A stretch of DNA of 64,000 bases. Origin: Marine Group III euryarchaeote CG-Bathy1 (lineage in GTDB: Archaea; Thermoplasmatota; Poseidoniia; MGIII; CG-Epi1). The stretch's first letter is position 1, and every line of letters starts with the position of its first letter. Of the stretch, positions 1-8,300 are shown piece by piece. The stretch is taken from the NCBI GenBank assembly GCA_001875425.1, contig MIYU01000017.1:1-64000 (forward strand), in the 5' to 3' direction. The notes beneath the pieces were generated by a model. It was not told the origin of the DNA, did no database searches, and was given only the letters and a program-made list of their open reading frames with translations. The position numbers and the translations under genes are program-made.

Positions 1-218
1 CTAAAGTGAACTTTCCAATTATCACGAGAATCGACATGACCCAGGGAAGCTGCGATACCCCCTTCTGCCATCACTGTATGCGCCTTACCTAGTAATGATT
101 TAGAAACGACTGAAACGGACATGCCGGCATCTGCTGCTGCTATAGCAGCGCGCAACCCTGCACCACCAGCGCCGACGATTAAAATGTCACAAGATTCTTT
201 TCTGATATCTTCACTCAT
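1..218 (-). CDS. sdhA: Succinate dehydrogenase/fumarate reductase flavoprotein subunit, N-terminal part (cut by window edge)
   Basis: I translated this from the ATG at 216-218; it runs off the left edge after about 72 residues. The N-terminus begins MSEDIRKESCDILIVGAGG, a Rossmann FAD-binding GxGxxG motif. A KAHTVMAEGG segment follows near residue 45-55, where SdhA/FrdA proteins carry the histidine that binds FAD covalently. The subunit oxidises succinate to fumarate at the cytoplasmic face of the membrane. It lies 7 nt downstream of the membrane anchor gene on the same strand. Anchor followed by SdhA is the order of the mycobacterial Sdh1 operon (Rv0249c-Rv0248c). The SdhB gene should lie to the left of the window. 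Confidence 0.93.
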   Translation of the reverse strand, partial: MSEDIRKESCDILIVGAGGAGLRAAIAAADAGMSVSVVSKSLLGKAHTVMAEGGIAASLGHVDSRDNWKVHF

Positions 219-225
219 AATCCAA

Positions 226-1059
226 TTAGCCCCCCAGTAATACAAAATCTAATTTGTCAGCGAGAAAACGTATGTAAACATCAGTAAAGCAAACCCAGAA
301 AAGAGAAAACCATGCCCATTTCATATGACTTTTATTGAGGCAACTTACACAGTCGTAAGCCTTTTGCTGAATCTTTGGTTTTTTGACTATTCTATCTGCA
401 TACCCTCCGATTAAATGTCTTAAAGAATGACAACCGAATGTATATCCCCCTAGTAAAATCACATTCAAAGTGAGAACGATAGTTCCGACACCTATGCCGA
501 AATCACCTTCGAATGGTTTACCGTTAAACCACATTGAAAGCCATGCATCATAAGCTAAAATAAAAATAATAATAATTGCGAAATATAACGTATATCTATG
601 AAGATTTTGAAGAATGAGGGGCATGGAATTTTCACCCCAATAACTATTCCTAGGTTCGCCAACGGAGCAGGCAGGTGGATCTGCCCAGAAAGCCTTGTAG
701 TAAGTACCTCTGTAATAGTAGCAAGTAAGTCTGAAACCGGCAGGCGCCCACAATATTAGAAAAGCTGGAGAAAAGGGAAGCTGGTCTGGCCAAAATGTTG
801 GTTTTTCAATACCGAAAATAGGCTCATGTGTACCATAAAATTCCGGAGAATAAAGTGGTGAAAGATAGTTGGCACCGTTACCATCATAGTAATAATTAGT
901 TCCTTGAAATGCTGCCAAGGTCATATAGATTATAGCAGTACCTAAACCGAGAGCCACGAGTAACGGTTGAACCCACCACCAATCAGTTCTACGTGTTGCG
1001 AAAATGCCTTCATCGCCAGGGATAGCACAAGGTGCATTATTGGACATTTCATCTTCCAT
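226..1059 (-). CDS. Succinate dehydrogenase membrane anchor, mycobacterial Sdh1 (Rv0249c) type
   Basis: This is a 277-residue membrane protein with about five predicted helices, near residues 27-51, 94-112, 155-177, 186-207 and 247-266. The signature segments TCYYYRG, HRYTLYFA and GCHSLRHLIGG match, as I recall them, the long single-subunit anchor of actinobacterial Sdh1 rather than classical SdhC/SdhD pairs. It should hold the SdhAB dimer at the membrane and pass electrons to quinone; conserved histidines in the HRYT and CHSLRH segments could bind heme. It sits 7 nt upstream of sdhA. The start at 1059 has a TATA-like box 25 nt upstream and no Shine-Dalgarno, so a leaderless mRNA is likely. 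A second in-frame ATG lies at residue 5. Confidence 0.82.
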   Translation of the reverse strand: MEDEMSNNAPCAIPGDEGIFATRRTDWWWVQPLLVALGLGTAIIYMTLAAFQGTNYYYDGNGANYLSPLYSPEFYGTHEPIFGIEKPTFWPDQLPFSPAFLILWAPAGFRLTCYYYRGTYYKAFWADPPACSVGEPRNSYWGENSMPLILQNLHRYTLYFAIIIIFILAYDAWLSMWFNGKPFEGDFGIGVGTIVLTLNVILLGGYTFGCHSLRHLIGGYADRIVKKPKIQQKAYDCVSCLNKSHMKWAWFSLFWVCFTDVYIRFLADKLDFVLLGG

Positions 1060-1080
1060 AATAGTTCATAATAAAGGCAC

Positions 1081-1088
1081 TATATATC
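1081..1088 (-). promoter_or_regulatory. TATA box (box A) for the sdh operon
   Basis: On the minus strand the sequence reads GATATATA, centred 25 nt before the ATG at 1059. That is the spacing expected if transcription starts at or next to the start codon. No Shine-Dalgarno motif precedes the gene. Confidence 0.55.
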
Positions 1089-1108
1089 AAGAATGCATAG
1101 AAAAATAA

Positions 1109-1765
1109 TTATTGAGAAATAATTTCATTCAAGCGTTGATAACCATTCCGTATTGTTAATTCAGAAACACCCACTATCTTTGCGATGATTGATTGACTTC
1201 TCCTATCTTTTTCAAGTTTTGAAGCGAGGTAGATAATTGTGCCTATGACAGTATTGGGAGAAAGACCGTCACTAAAATTATGTTTATTTGCAAGATTCAA
1301 AATATCTTCACATCTTTCAAGGGTACGACGTTCCAATCTCAAATCGGAGCTAAAACGATTTAAGAAAACGGACAAATCATGTGGGGGAAGTTGGAAATTT
1401 AAAGATTTAGAATAAATTTTTTGAAGTCTAATTATTTCTTTTTTGGAAACGTCCGAGGCTTTCGAAATATCATCTAAAGTAATTGCAAGATTGTGGATTC
1501 TACAAACAATACAGACCATAGTTGTAGAAACTTTTTCAGTGTCTCTGCCTTTGATAAGACCTTTTTTGTGAACGTCATAAAATAAATCCATTGAAGAAGT
1601 GACGAGTTCTTTTTGAATTCGAGAAGGGAGTGGAAGGGATTTGGAAATATTCCTTATAGTTTCATGAGCTTTTGAAGTAGTTTGGTTTTTTGGTTTTTTT
1701 GGAGTGATTGAGATATCTGATTTTGGTTTATAATTTTTCCATTCTGGCCCCCCGTGAAAGTTCAT
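1109..1765 (-). CDS. Transcription initiation factor TFB paralogue lacking the N-terminal zinc ribbon
   Basis: A 218-residue TFIIB-like protein. It opens at the GPEW motif (residues 6-9), which in ordinary TFBs follows the zinc ribbon (residues 74-77 of the full-length TFB at 38342-39349). There is no CxxC pair anywhere. Two cyclin-fold repeats follow, about residues 30-115 and 120-215. The C-terminal helix-turn-helix SELTIRNGYQRL parallels TEVTIRSRYKEM of the full TFB, so BRE/TBP contact is probably kept. Without the ribbon, docking to the polymerase should be weak, so a modulator or competitor role is possible (inference). Its ATG overlaps the gar1 stop as ATGA. gar1-tfb adjacency is common in archaea, so this sits at the ancestral tfb locus. 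Confidence 0.85.
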   Translation of the reverse strand: MNFHGGPEWKNYKPKSDISITPKKPKNQTTSKAHETIRNISKSLPLPSRIQKELVTSSMDLFYDVHKKGLIKGRDTEKVSTTMVCIVCRIHNLAITLDDISKASDVSKKEIIRLQKIYSKSLNFQLPPHDLSVFLNRFSSDLRLERRTLERCEDILNLANKHNFSDGLSPNTVIGTIIYLASKLEKDRRSQSIIAKIVGVSELTIRNGYQRLNEIISQ

Positions 1766-1986
1766 TTGCCGTAGATCTCCTTGCCGATTAATTCAGTGAT
1801 ACGTACACCTTTTTTGGGAGCGATTAATAGATAAGGTTTTTTGACAGACCCGAAAACGTCTATTACTTTTCCAAGTTCCCTACCTTTGTAATTGTAAACT
1901 CGTGAATGTACAGCCACCATACTGGCAGCAGGAACGACTACTGTGTTTTTTTCAGTGGCATGTAATACAGTTCCTAAATTTTTCAT
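1762..1986 (-). CDS. gar1: H/ACA ribonucleoprotein subunit Gar1
   Basis: A 74-residue small beta-barrel protein, the usual size for archaeal Gar1. The pattern VYNYKGRELGKVIDVFGSV followed by a KKPYLLIAP strand is typical of the Gar1/Naf1 fold. Gar1 joins Cbf5, Nop10 and L7Ae in H/ACA guide RNPs that make pseudouridine in rRNA. An AGGA motif lies about 7 nt before the ATG. It is 8 nt downstream of sucD and overlaps the TFB paralogue by 4 nt, so sucC-sucD-gar1-tfb looks like one transcription unit. Confidence 0.85.
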   Translation of the reverse strand: MKNLGTVLHATEKNTVVVPAASMVAVHSRVYNYKGRELGKVIDVFGSVKKPYLLIAPKKGVRITELIGKEIYGK

Positions 1987-1994
1987 AATTTTTC

Positions 1995-2861
1995 CTAATT
2001 GAGTATTTTGGATAAAGTCTCACCTATTAAAGCGGGATTTTCTGCAACATGGATACCGGCACCCCTCATGGCTTCGACTTTGGCATCTGCAGTCCCCATA
2101 CCTCCTGAGATGATAGCGCCTGCGTGACCCATGCGTTTACCAGGAGGTGCAGTTCTACCAGCAATAAAACCTACAATTGGTTTTGTAACAGAGGATTTTA
2201 CATATGATGAAGCTTTTTCCTCTGCATTACCACCTATTTCTCCAATCATGATTATAGCGTCTGTTTCTGAATCGTTTTCAAATGCTTCTAAGCAATCTAT
2301 GAAAGTAGTTCCTATTACTGGATCACCTCCTATTCCTAAACAAGTAGATTGACCTAGACCTATTTCACTGACCTGATTGACAGCCTCATATGTTAATGTT
2401 CCAGAACGTGACACAATACCTATTCTACCTTTTTTGTGAATATGGCCTGGCATGATTCCTACTTTACCAACTCCTGGAGTTATAATTCCTGGACAATTCG
2501 GCCCAATTATGCGTACGTCTTTATCTTTAGAATAATCTTTCAACTTAACCATATCTAATGCCGGGATTCCTTCTGTTATTACTATAATTAATTCGATATC
2601 AGAATCTATACTCTCTTTGATTGCGGAATAAGCAAATGCTGGTGGAACAAAAATACAGGAAACGTTTGCCCCTAATGTTTTGGCATCTGAAATAGTATTG
2701 AATACTGGTACACCGAAAACATCAGAACCTCCTTTCCCTGGTGTAACGCCTGCTACGATGTTCGTTCCATAATCGAGCATATGTTCAGTGTGGAATTGGC
2801 CATTTTTTCCAGTTATACCTTGAATTAGGATTTTACTTTCTTCATTGAGCCAGATACTCAT
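1995..2861 (-). CDS. sucD: Succinyl-CoA synthetase (ADP/GDP-forming) alpha subunit
   Basis: A 288-residue protein with the family's usual length and order. An N-terminal CoA-binding Rossmann domain begins with [18 protein letters not shown]. The catalytic phosphohistidine lies in [10 protein letters not shown] near residue 246. With SucC it interconverts succinyl-CoA and succinate with nucleotide triphosphate formation, the TCA step just before succinate dehydrogenase. Its ATG overlaps the sucC stop by 4 nt. The sdh operon lies just beyond gar1-tfb on the same strand, so two consecutive TCA steps are encoded within about 4 kb. Confidence 0.96.
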   Translation of the reverse strand: MSIWLNEESKILIQGITGKNGQFHTEHMLDYGTNIVAGVTPGKGGSDVFGVPVFNTISDAKTLGANVSCIFVPPAFAYSAIKESIDSDIELIIVITEGIPALDMVKLKDYSKDKDVRIIGPNCPGIITPGVGKVGIMPGHIHKKGRIGIVSRSGTLTYEAVNQVSEIGLGQSTCLGIGGDPVIGTTFIDCLEAFENDSETDAIIMIGEIGGNAEEKASSYVKSSVTKPIVGFIAGRTAPPGKRMGHAGAIISGGMGTADAKVEAMRGAGIHVAENPALIGETLSKILN

Positions 2862-4027
2862 TCAGAACCCTCCAAAGAAGAGATAGCCACCCGAGCGCCT
2901 TCGTCCATATCAGATACGGCAGTTAATTGTAAACCCGATTGATTTAGTAAATCCCTGCCCAATTCTGAATTTGTTCCAGATAGACGGACTATGAGTGGTA
3001 TAGTCAAATCTACATCTTGGGCTGCTGAAATGATACCTTCAGCTACGAAATCACATCTCATTATTCCTCCGAAAATATTAACAAAAATTGCTTTTACTTC
3101 TGGATCTGAAAGTATCACTCTGAAACCTTCAGATATTTGATCCGGTGTAGCTCCACCTCCAACGTCCAAAAAATTAGCTGGTTCTCCACCATGTAATTTA
3201 ATTATATCCATAGTAGCCATTGCTAGGCCAGCTCCGTTTACCATACAGCCGATTTCACCATCTAATTTGATATAATTCAACCCCGCTGAAATAGCTCTGA
3301 CTTCTAGGGGGTTATCTTCTGATGAATCCCTAAGTTCGAAAACATCCGGATGTCTGAATAAAGCTGAATCATCAAAATTGACTTTGGCATCTAAAGCTAT
3401 AATATCATTAGATTTAGTGACTACTAATGGATTGATTTCTACCAAGGAGCAATCCAGATCGTAAGCCATTTTTGAGAGGCTTTGCATCAATTTTATCATT
3501 ACAGATATTTGATTTTCTGTTAGACCTAACTTGATAGAAATACGTTCAGCTTCTTTCAAATCAATTGTACCATCTGACTCAATATATAATTTCAAAATTT
3601 TATCAGGTGTGTCTTTTGCAACTTCTTCTATCTCTACGCCCCCTTCGGTAGAAATCATAAAAACAAATTTTTCTGATTCCCTGTCCAAAACTAAGCCTAA
3701 GTATAATTCATTTGAAATTTCACAACCTTCTTCTAAGTAAATTTTACGAACTAAAACTCCTTCTTTTTCTGTTTGAGGAGTGATTAATCTGGAACCTAAT
3801 AATTTATCACAAGCAGATGATACTTCATCTTGACTTTTACAAACGACAATGCCTCCCCCCTTGCCTCGCCCCCCTGCGTGTACTTGGGCTTTAACGACCC
3901 ACAAATCACCACCTAGAGAATTGCAAGCAGATGAGTAATCTGTATTTTTATCAATTAGAACCCCTTGAAGTGTTGGAATTTCATACTTTCTGAATATTTC
4001 TTTTGCTTGATATTCGTGAATATTCAT
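2858..4027 (-). CDS. sucC: Succinyl-CoA synthetase beta subunit
   Basis: A 389-residue protein starting [15 protein letters not shown], the classic SucC N-terminus. An ATP-grasp domain fills the first 240 residues ([13 protein letters not shown] loop, then LVEINPLVV). The C-terminal CoA-ligase domain contains [13 protein letters not shown] and [12 protein letters not shown]. It supplies the nucleotide and succinate sites of the SucCD heteromer. It leads the sucCD-gar1-tfb operon. A TATA-like box 24-25 nt before the ATG and the absence of a Shine-Dalgarno suggest a leaderless transcript. It is divergent from the L10e gene. Confidence 0.96.
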   Translation of the reverse strand: MNIHEYQAKEIFRKYEIPTLQGVLIDKNTDYSSACNSLGGDLWVVKAQVHAGGRGKGGGIVVCKSQDEVSSACDKLLGSRLITPQTEKEGVLVRKIYLEEGCEISNELYLGLVLDRESEKFVFMISTEGGVEIEEVAKDTPDKILKLYIESDGTIDLKEAERISIKLGLTENQISVMIKLMQSLSKMAYDLDCSLVEINPLVVTKSNDIIALDAKVNFDDSALFRHPDVFELRDSSEDNPLEVRAISAGLNYIKLDGEIGCMVNGAGLAMATMDIIKLHGGEPANFLDVGGGATPDQISEGFRVILSDPEVKAIFVNIFGGIMRCDFVAEGIISAAQDVDLTIPLIVRLSGTNSELGRDLLNQSGLQLTAVSDMDEGARVAISSLEGSE

Positions 4028-4047
4028 ACAAGACTAATTGTAAGACC

Positions 4048-4055
4048 GTATAAGA
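4048..4055 (-). promoter_or_regulatory. TATA box for sucCD-gar1-tfb
   Basis: The minus strand reads TCTTATAC, centred about 24 nt upstream of the sucC ATG at 4027. This is consistent with a leaderless start. Confidence 0.5.
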
Positions 4056-4085
4056 GAAATCGCATCAACAAAATATAAGTAAAAA

Positions 4086-4093
4086 CTTAAATA
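4086..4093 (+). promoter_or_regulatory. TATA box for the L10e operon
   Basis: The plus strand reads CTTAAATA, a good archaeal box A, centred 36 nt before the L10e ATG at 4126. It predicts a short leader of about 10 nt. It shares the 98-nt divergent intergenic region with the sucC promoter. Confidence 0.5.
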
Positions 4094-4125
4094 CACGAGG
4101 GCTACCCGCGTGTCTGTCGATAGTT

Positions 4126-4629
4126 ATGGCAAAGAAAACCAATGCGAATATGTATCGCAATATCAAAATGGCATACACCCGTAGAAAGTATATGGGCGGT
4201 GTACCGGCCAGTAGAATAACTAATTTCGATATAGGTAATACTTCAGAAAATTTTCCAGTAACAGTACACTTAGTTTGTAAAGAAAATTGCTATATCAGAC
4301 ACGTAGCACTTGAAGCGGCTCGATTGACTGCCAATAGAAGAATATCTGGAGCAGCTGGAAAAGACGGATATCATCTAAAGGTACGATTATATCCTCATCA
4401 TGTTTTGAGACATAATAAAATTGCTCAAGGAGCTGGAGCTGATCGTATTTCAACAGGTATGAGATTATCATTTGGTAAAATTGTTGGATCTGCAGCCCGT
4501 GTAAAACCCAATCAAAAATTAATGACATTAAGAACTACAGAAGATATGTTAGATGTAGCAAAAGATGCTCTACGAAAATCATATCATAAAATTCCCACGC
4601 CTTGTAAAATAATAGTAGAATCTAATTAA
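4126..4629 (+). CDS. rpl10e: Large ribosomal subunit protein L10e (uL16)
   Basis: A 167-residue protein with characteristic L10e segments: YTRRKYMGGVP near the N-terminus, HVALEAARLTANRR, and LRLYPHHVLR-like KVRLYPHHVLRHNK, ending in a lysine-rich tail. It occupies the uL16 position of the large subunit, near the A-site tRNA and the 5S rRNA/GTPase region. It leads a three-gene unit. Its stop overlaps the next ATG by one base (TAATG), and that gene overlaps a Nudix gene. Confidence 0.95.
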   Translation: MAKKTNANMYRNIKMAYTRRKYMGGVPASRITNFDIGNTSENFPVTVHLVCKENCYIRHVALEAARLTANRRISGAAGKDGYHLKVRLYPHHVLRHNKIAQGAGADRISTGMRLSFGKIVGSAARVKPNQKLMTLRTTEDMLDVAKDALRKSYHKIPTPCKIIVESN

Positions 4630-4883
4630 TGAGTGAAGTGGTTACCAAGATAGGATTGCCGAAACCAGAAGGATTTCTTTATTTTGTTGAGATGGATGGC
4701 ACAGTGTGGAAACACGTAGGTGGGGAAAAAGAACTAGTTTATGATAAGAAATTTGAACGAGAATCTGGATACTTATATTTTATTGATTTAAATGGAGATT
4801 TAGCTAGATTGCCGAACCTCCAAATGAGAGATCCTGAAACTAATGAACTTTACAAACCTGGATCTCAGGTTATAGAAAAGTGA
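4629..4883 (+). CDS. Small conserved-looking protein with an internal duplication, function unknown
   Basis: An 84-residue protein I cannot assign. It contains two tandem copies of one motif. Residues about 15-28 read GFLYFVEMDGTVWK and residues about 46-59 read GYLYFIDLNGDLAR, which share G-[FY]-L-Y-F-x-[ED]-x-[DN]-G. The pattern suggests two beta-hairpins or propeller-blade-like units. There is no signal peptide or membrane segment. It overlaps the L10e stop by one base and the Nudix start by four, so it should be co-translated with a ribosomal protein. A role linked to translation is possible but is inference from position only. Confidence 0.7.
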   Translation: MSEVVTKIGLPKPEGFLYFVEMDGTVWKHVGGEKELVYDKKFERESGYLYFIDLNGDLARLPNLQMRDPETNELYKPGSQVIEK

Positions 4884-5296
4884 AAGGCAGAGAAGAGATA
4901 TCGGTTGCAACCAGTATACTAAAGAATAAAGATAAAATATTGATCCTTAAAAGATCGAAAAAGGTAGGTTCATTTCAAGGATATTGGTCTGGATGTTCCG
5001 GATATATAGAAAAGAATGAAACGCCTAAAGAAACTTCTTTGAAAGAAATAAAGGAAGAAACGGGAATAACCAAAGAACATCTAACATTACTAGTTGATGA
5101 GAATATACATAGAATTGAGAAAAAAACGGGTATATGGGTAGTACACTCATATCTTTATGAAACTGATATTGAAAAAATTGAATTGGATTGGGAAAATGAT
5201 GAATATGCATGGATAAAGATAGACGAATTAAAAAAATATAAATTTGTACCGGCCTTAGATAAAATAGTAGATACTTTATTTCAAAAAATAATTTAG
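4880..5296 (+). CDS. Nudix hydrolase
   Basis: A 138-residue protein with a GTG start that overlaps the previous stop (GTGA). The Nudix box spans residues 41-63 with perfect spacing: G41, E47, E56, E59, E60, G62. The usual arginine before the first catalytic glutamate is lysine (K55), a conservative change. Nudix enzymes hydrolyse nucleoside diphosphates linked to another moiety; the substrate cannot be read from sequence. MutT-like, NUDT and IPP-isomerase-like families share this fold, and the neighbouring IPK gene does not settle which applies. The 3' end overlaps the convergent IPK gene by 4 nt. Confidence 0.88.
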   Translation: MKGREEISVATSILKNKDKILILKRSKKVGSFQGYWSGCSGYIEKNETPKETSLKEIKEETGITKEHLTLLVDENIHRIEKKTGIWVVHSYLYETDIEKIELDWENDEYAWIKIDELKKYKFVPALDKIVDTLFQKII

Positions 5297-6075
5297 TCGT
5301 TAGTAATTCTAGTACCGATGATTTTTTCATCCAAGGAAGAAGGGAAACCTGATTGACCTAAAATCCAACATTCAGAGTATTTTGAAATCTCAGCAGCAGA
5401 TTCCAATTTGAATTTCATACCTCCTGTGACGTCGCGTCCGAAAAGTCTCCATTTACGTCTGAGCATTTTCTTTCGCATTTTGCGATCAATTAAAGGTACC
5501 AATTCAGCACCTTCTTCTTCGGGATCTCGGTCCATAACACCTGGATGATTGACTACAAATATGGTTTTTGCAGGTTTGAAATATCGAGCGAATTCTACCA
5601 TTAAAGTATCTCCACTTAGGATAGAGAATCCCTTAGTACTATCACCAACAACGTCACCGCAAGAAACTGGCAATTTATTTTCATCGAGAAGAGATTGAAA
5701 ACCTTCTTCTGGCCAATCAATTAAATTATCATTCATTGTAATCATAGTTTTTGAAGGTAAAATCGGCTTAGGTTCCAAACCTGCAAGACTCAACCGATTG
5801 CAGACTATTTTGTTCAGTTGTTTTATCCTATCTATTGTTTCGGATACTGCTTCCATTTGACGCCTGGATCTAGTTTGACCATCAGCCAGAGAATGCTCGC
5901 TAGCAAGAGGGTGTCCGAATGAGCCTGCACCATGTATTAGAATTGTTTTCATCCGTAAACTAGACAATTTTTTTGCTAAATCTGTAATTACAGACATACG
6001 TGGAGTTGGATCTGGAGAATCTTTGACAGTTATTAGAGAACCGCCCCATTTAACAAGAACTAAATTGTTTTTCAT
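5293..6075 (-). CDS. Isopentenyl phosphate kinase
   Basis: A 260-residue amino-acid-kinase-fold protein. The ATP-binding KWGGSLIT lies near residue 9, the HGAGSFGH motif near 49-56 carries the catalytic histidine typical of IPK, and RDVTGGMKFK lies near 215. It phosphorylates isopentenyl phosphate to isopentenyl diphosphate in the archaeal variants of the mevalonate pathway, feeding ether-lipid and isoprenoid synthesis. HMG-CoA reductase (16054-17325) and a squalene synthase are encoded in the same window. It starts 3 nt after the DUF711 stop, and the two are probably co-transcribed. Confidence 0.9.
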   Translation of the reverse strand: MKNNLVLVKWGGSLITVKDSPDPTPRMSVITDLAKKLSSLRMKTILIHGAGSFGHPLASEHSLADGQTRSRRQMEAVSETIDRIKQLNKIVCNRLSLAGLEPKPILPSKTMITMNDNLIDWPEEGFQSLLDENKLPVSCGDVVGDSTKGFSILSGDTLMVEFARYFKPAKTIFVVNHPGVMDRDPEEEGAELVPLIDRKMRKKMLRRKWRLFGRDVTGGMKFKLESAAEISKYSECWILGQSGFPSSLDEKIIGTRITND

Positions 6076-6078
6076 ATT

Positions 6079-7113
6079 TTATGACTCCGGATCCATAGCA
6101 GAACAATCCAATAAATACGGAGATTCTGAACGCACCGTATCACCTATTCGGCATCCGGGCATCGGGAATAATCTTGCACTTAAGGGCTTGTTCTTCTCAA
6201 TGGAGATATCTGTGACCTTTTTTAGTAACTGCGCTAGAGTGATTTTACTTATATTTCCAGGCAATGGGACGGTGTCCAATCCTGTACCGCACCGACCTGC
6301 ATATTCCAATAAATGACTTATTTTTAACAAATTATTATTAACTAAATCGACTAATTTTTTGTCTTCCATGATAGCAAACATGACGCCGCGATACCCTATT
6401 TGTGAAACCGGAAGAGAACGTATTTTATGAGTTAATGATTGTATTGTTAATTCTGCACCTTCTGAACCTAACGATGAACCATTTAGTTCAACTACATCTG
6501 CCACGGAACTTTGATAATCTAAAGGAGGAGCAATACTTGGATCCATGCCGAAATAATTCCAACTAGACTCCTGACATAGGGATTCTAAATTTAACAAATC
6601 CTCCGTTAATTCATTTGGATCGCCATTATTTTCTACGAGATCGCCCGTAATTTCTAAAGCTAAAGAAACTCCTTCTTCGTTTGCAAAAGCTGCAGGAAAA
6701 AAGGGATTAGAAGGTAAAACATTAGAGATTCCCGCAAAGCGTAAATTATTCATTGGATTCGTATTTGAAATATCGATGATGGCTGTTGCAACTGCAGCAT
6801 GATCATAATCCATCCACGAACTGAAAAATGAGCGTTCAGTCATATTTATTGCTTTAACGACAGTCGAGAGTGATGCAGGAATACAGGGTCCGAAACTTAT
6901 GAAATCTACTTGAGATGCGAGAGTTATCTTTTCAATTTCTAGCGCCCTAGAGGGGAAATCTTCTTGGGAGCACCAAGATTCCCATGGATGAGTAGCGATA
7001 CGGACAAATTGAATATCATAATTATTGTTTCGGAGTTTCTCAGCAGCTTCGGTTGCTAAAGATATAGCTTTCATAAAATCAGCGGAAAACCCCGTTACTG
7101 CTCTAATCTTCAC
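6079..7113 (-). CDS. DUF711 family (UPF0210-like) protein
   Basis: A 344-residue protein carrying DUF711 hallmarks: GTGLDTVPLPGN near residue 282 and a C-terminal KPLSARLFPMPGCRIGDTV segment. Bacterial DUF711 proteins usually sit beside an ACT-domain protein; none is seen here. The family is structurally glycyl-radical-like and its function is not settled. This copy is shorter than the roughly 450-residue bacterial form. It starts with GTG at 7113 behind a TATA-like box about 25 nt upstream (7134-7141), so it is probably leaderless, and it heads a two-gene unit with IPK. Confidence 0.75.
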   Translation of the reverse strand: MKIRAVTGFSADFMKAISLATEAAEKLRNNNYDIQFVRIATHPWESWCSQEDFPSRALEIEKITLASQVDFISFGPCIPASLSTVVKAINMTERSFFSSWMDYDHAAVATAIIDISNTNPMNNLRFAGISNVLPSNPFFPAAFANEEGVSLALEITGDLVENNGDPNELTEDLLNLESLCQESSWNYFGMDPSIAPPLDYQSSVADVVELNGSSLGSEGAELTIQSLTHKIRSLPVSQIGYRGVMFAIMEDKKLVDLVNNNLLKISHLLEYAGRCGTGLDTVPLPGNISKITLAQLLKKVTDISIEKNKPLSARLFPMPGCRIGDTVRSESPYLLDCSAMDPES

Positions 7114-7148
7114 AATAATACAACGCAGGCGACTTAATATCTTGAACG

Positions 7149-8222
7149 TTACTTATTCGAAAGTGAAGAAGAAAGTAAACGATGAAAATGGTGGACGCCC
7201 GTTTCTTTAGTTGGAGAATAGCGACCACTGACATATATCTCTGATTGAATGCCTCTTTGTACTTTTTCAACGATATCCTGATCTTCTGCTTCGACCTTAT
7301 CTAAATCGGCACCTGCACCCTTATGAAGTAAATCTTTATTCCAAACATAACCGTAGTAAACTATCTTAGTTTTATCAGCGCTAATAGGGACAACTATGTT
7401 TACAGAAAGCCCCCATGGATAGAAATTTAACATAATATTTGGAAATAGCCAAAAGTAGTAAGCTGCAACTTTCAAACCATAATCAGGAGATGAAGATGGT
7501 AAAACGAAATGGGATTCGTTTTCTCTGGCGATCCCTATTTGTAAAACTCCGTTATCAAATAACTCTGTTCGATATTCATCGTAATCTAATGTATCGTGTA
7601 AATCAGTATGAACGAAGGGGATGTGGAAACCTTCGAGATAATTATCTACATACAATGCCCAATTAGCATTGACATCATAACTTCGATAACTAGATTGATT
7701 TTCTGAGAATTTTTCTATAGGCATCCAACTTAATTTGTAATCTAAATAAGAGACATAATTTTCAAAATCTGATACGTTAAGACCTGTGAATAAAAGCCCT
7801 TTCCAATCTTTGAGAGGAAATGATTTAAGATTGTCATCTGAAGAAGGGAAATCTTTCACTCCTTCAAATTCTGGCATATTTGAAAAATGGCCATCTAATG
7901 AAAAAGTACGACCATGATAACCACATCTCAAAACAGAAGTGGAACATGCTTCATCACAGATTAACATCCCTCTGTGCGTACAAATATTAGAAAGGCAAGA
8001 GTAGCTTTCATCGTTTTTGGTAAGAATCATAGATTCGTTTAAAATTTGTTCTAGATAATGTAATGGTATAACATTGTTATTTGTGAAGCTGGAAGTATGT
8101 GTTGCAAAAAGCCACTGATTTTTGAAAGAAGAAATGACTTTTTTAAAAATTCTTGTATCTTTGTAAATGGAAGAAGGAAGTGTCTTAGCCTTTCGAATGT
8201 CTTTATCGACGTTGTAATCCAT
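7149..8222 (-). CDS. Rieske [2Fe-2S] oxygenase, alpha-subunit-like
   Basis: A Rieske non-heme iron oxygenase. The cluster ligands are C96-x-H98 and C115-x2-H118 (numbered from an upstream TTG/ATG frame at 8267). The mononuclear iron segment NWALYVDNYLEGFHIPFVH supplies the N-D-ExxH-type residues. I prefer the ATG at 8222, residue 16 of the longer frame. A GGTG motif is just upstream, and the protein then begins MDYNVDKDIRKAKTLP, the usual N-terminus of this family. The substrate is unknown: quaternary-ammonium, aromatic and lipid substrates are all known for the family. No reductase gene is nearby. It is divergent from an MFS transporter that could move its substrate. Confidence 0.85.
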   Translation of the reverse strand: MDYNVDKDIRKAKTLPSSIYKDTRIFKKVISSFKNQWLFATHTSSFTNNNVIPLHYLEQILNESMILTKNDESYSCLSNICTHRGMLICDEACSTSVLRCGYHGRTFSLDGHFSNMPEFEGVKDFPSSDDNLKSFPLKDWKGLLFTGLNVSDFENYVSYLDYKLSWMPIEKFSENQSSYRSYDVNANWALYVDNYLEGFHIPFVHTDLHDTLDYDEYRTELFDNGVLQIGIARENESHFVLPSSSPDYGLKVAAYYFWLFPNIMLNFYPWGLSVNIVVPISADKTKIVYYGYVWNKDLLHKGAGADLDKVEAEDQDIVEKVQRGIQSEIYVSGRYSPTKETGVHHFHRLLSSSLSNK

Positions 8223-8300
8223 ATACACCGAGTAACTAGAATCTAATGCTGTAAATAAAGAATACATTAGACTTAATACTACAAAGATAAGATATGTGAT

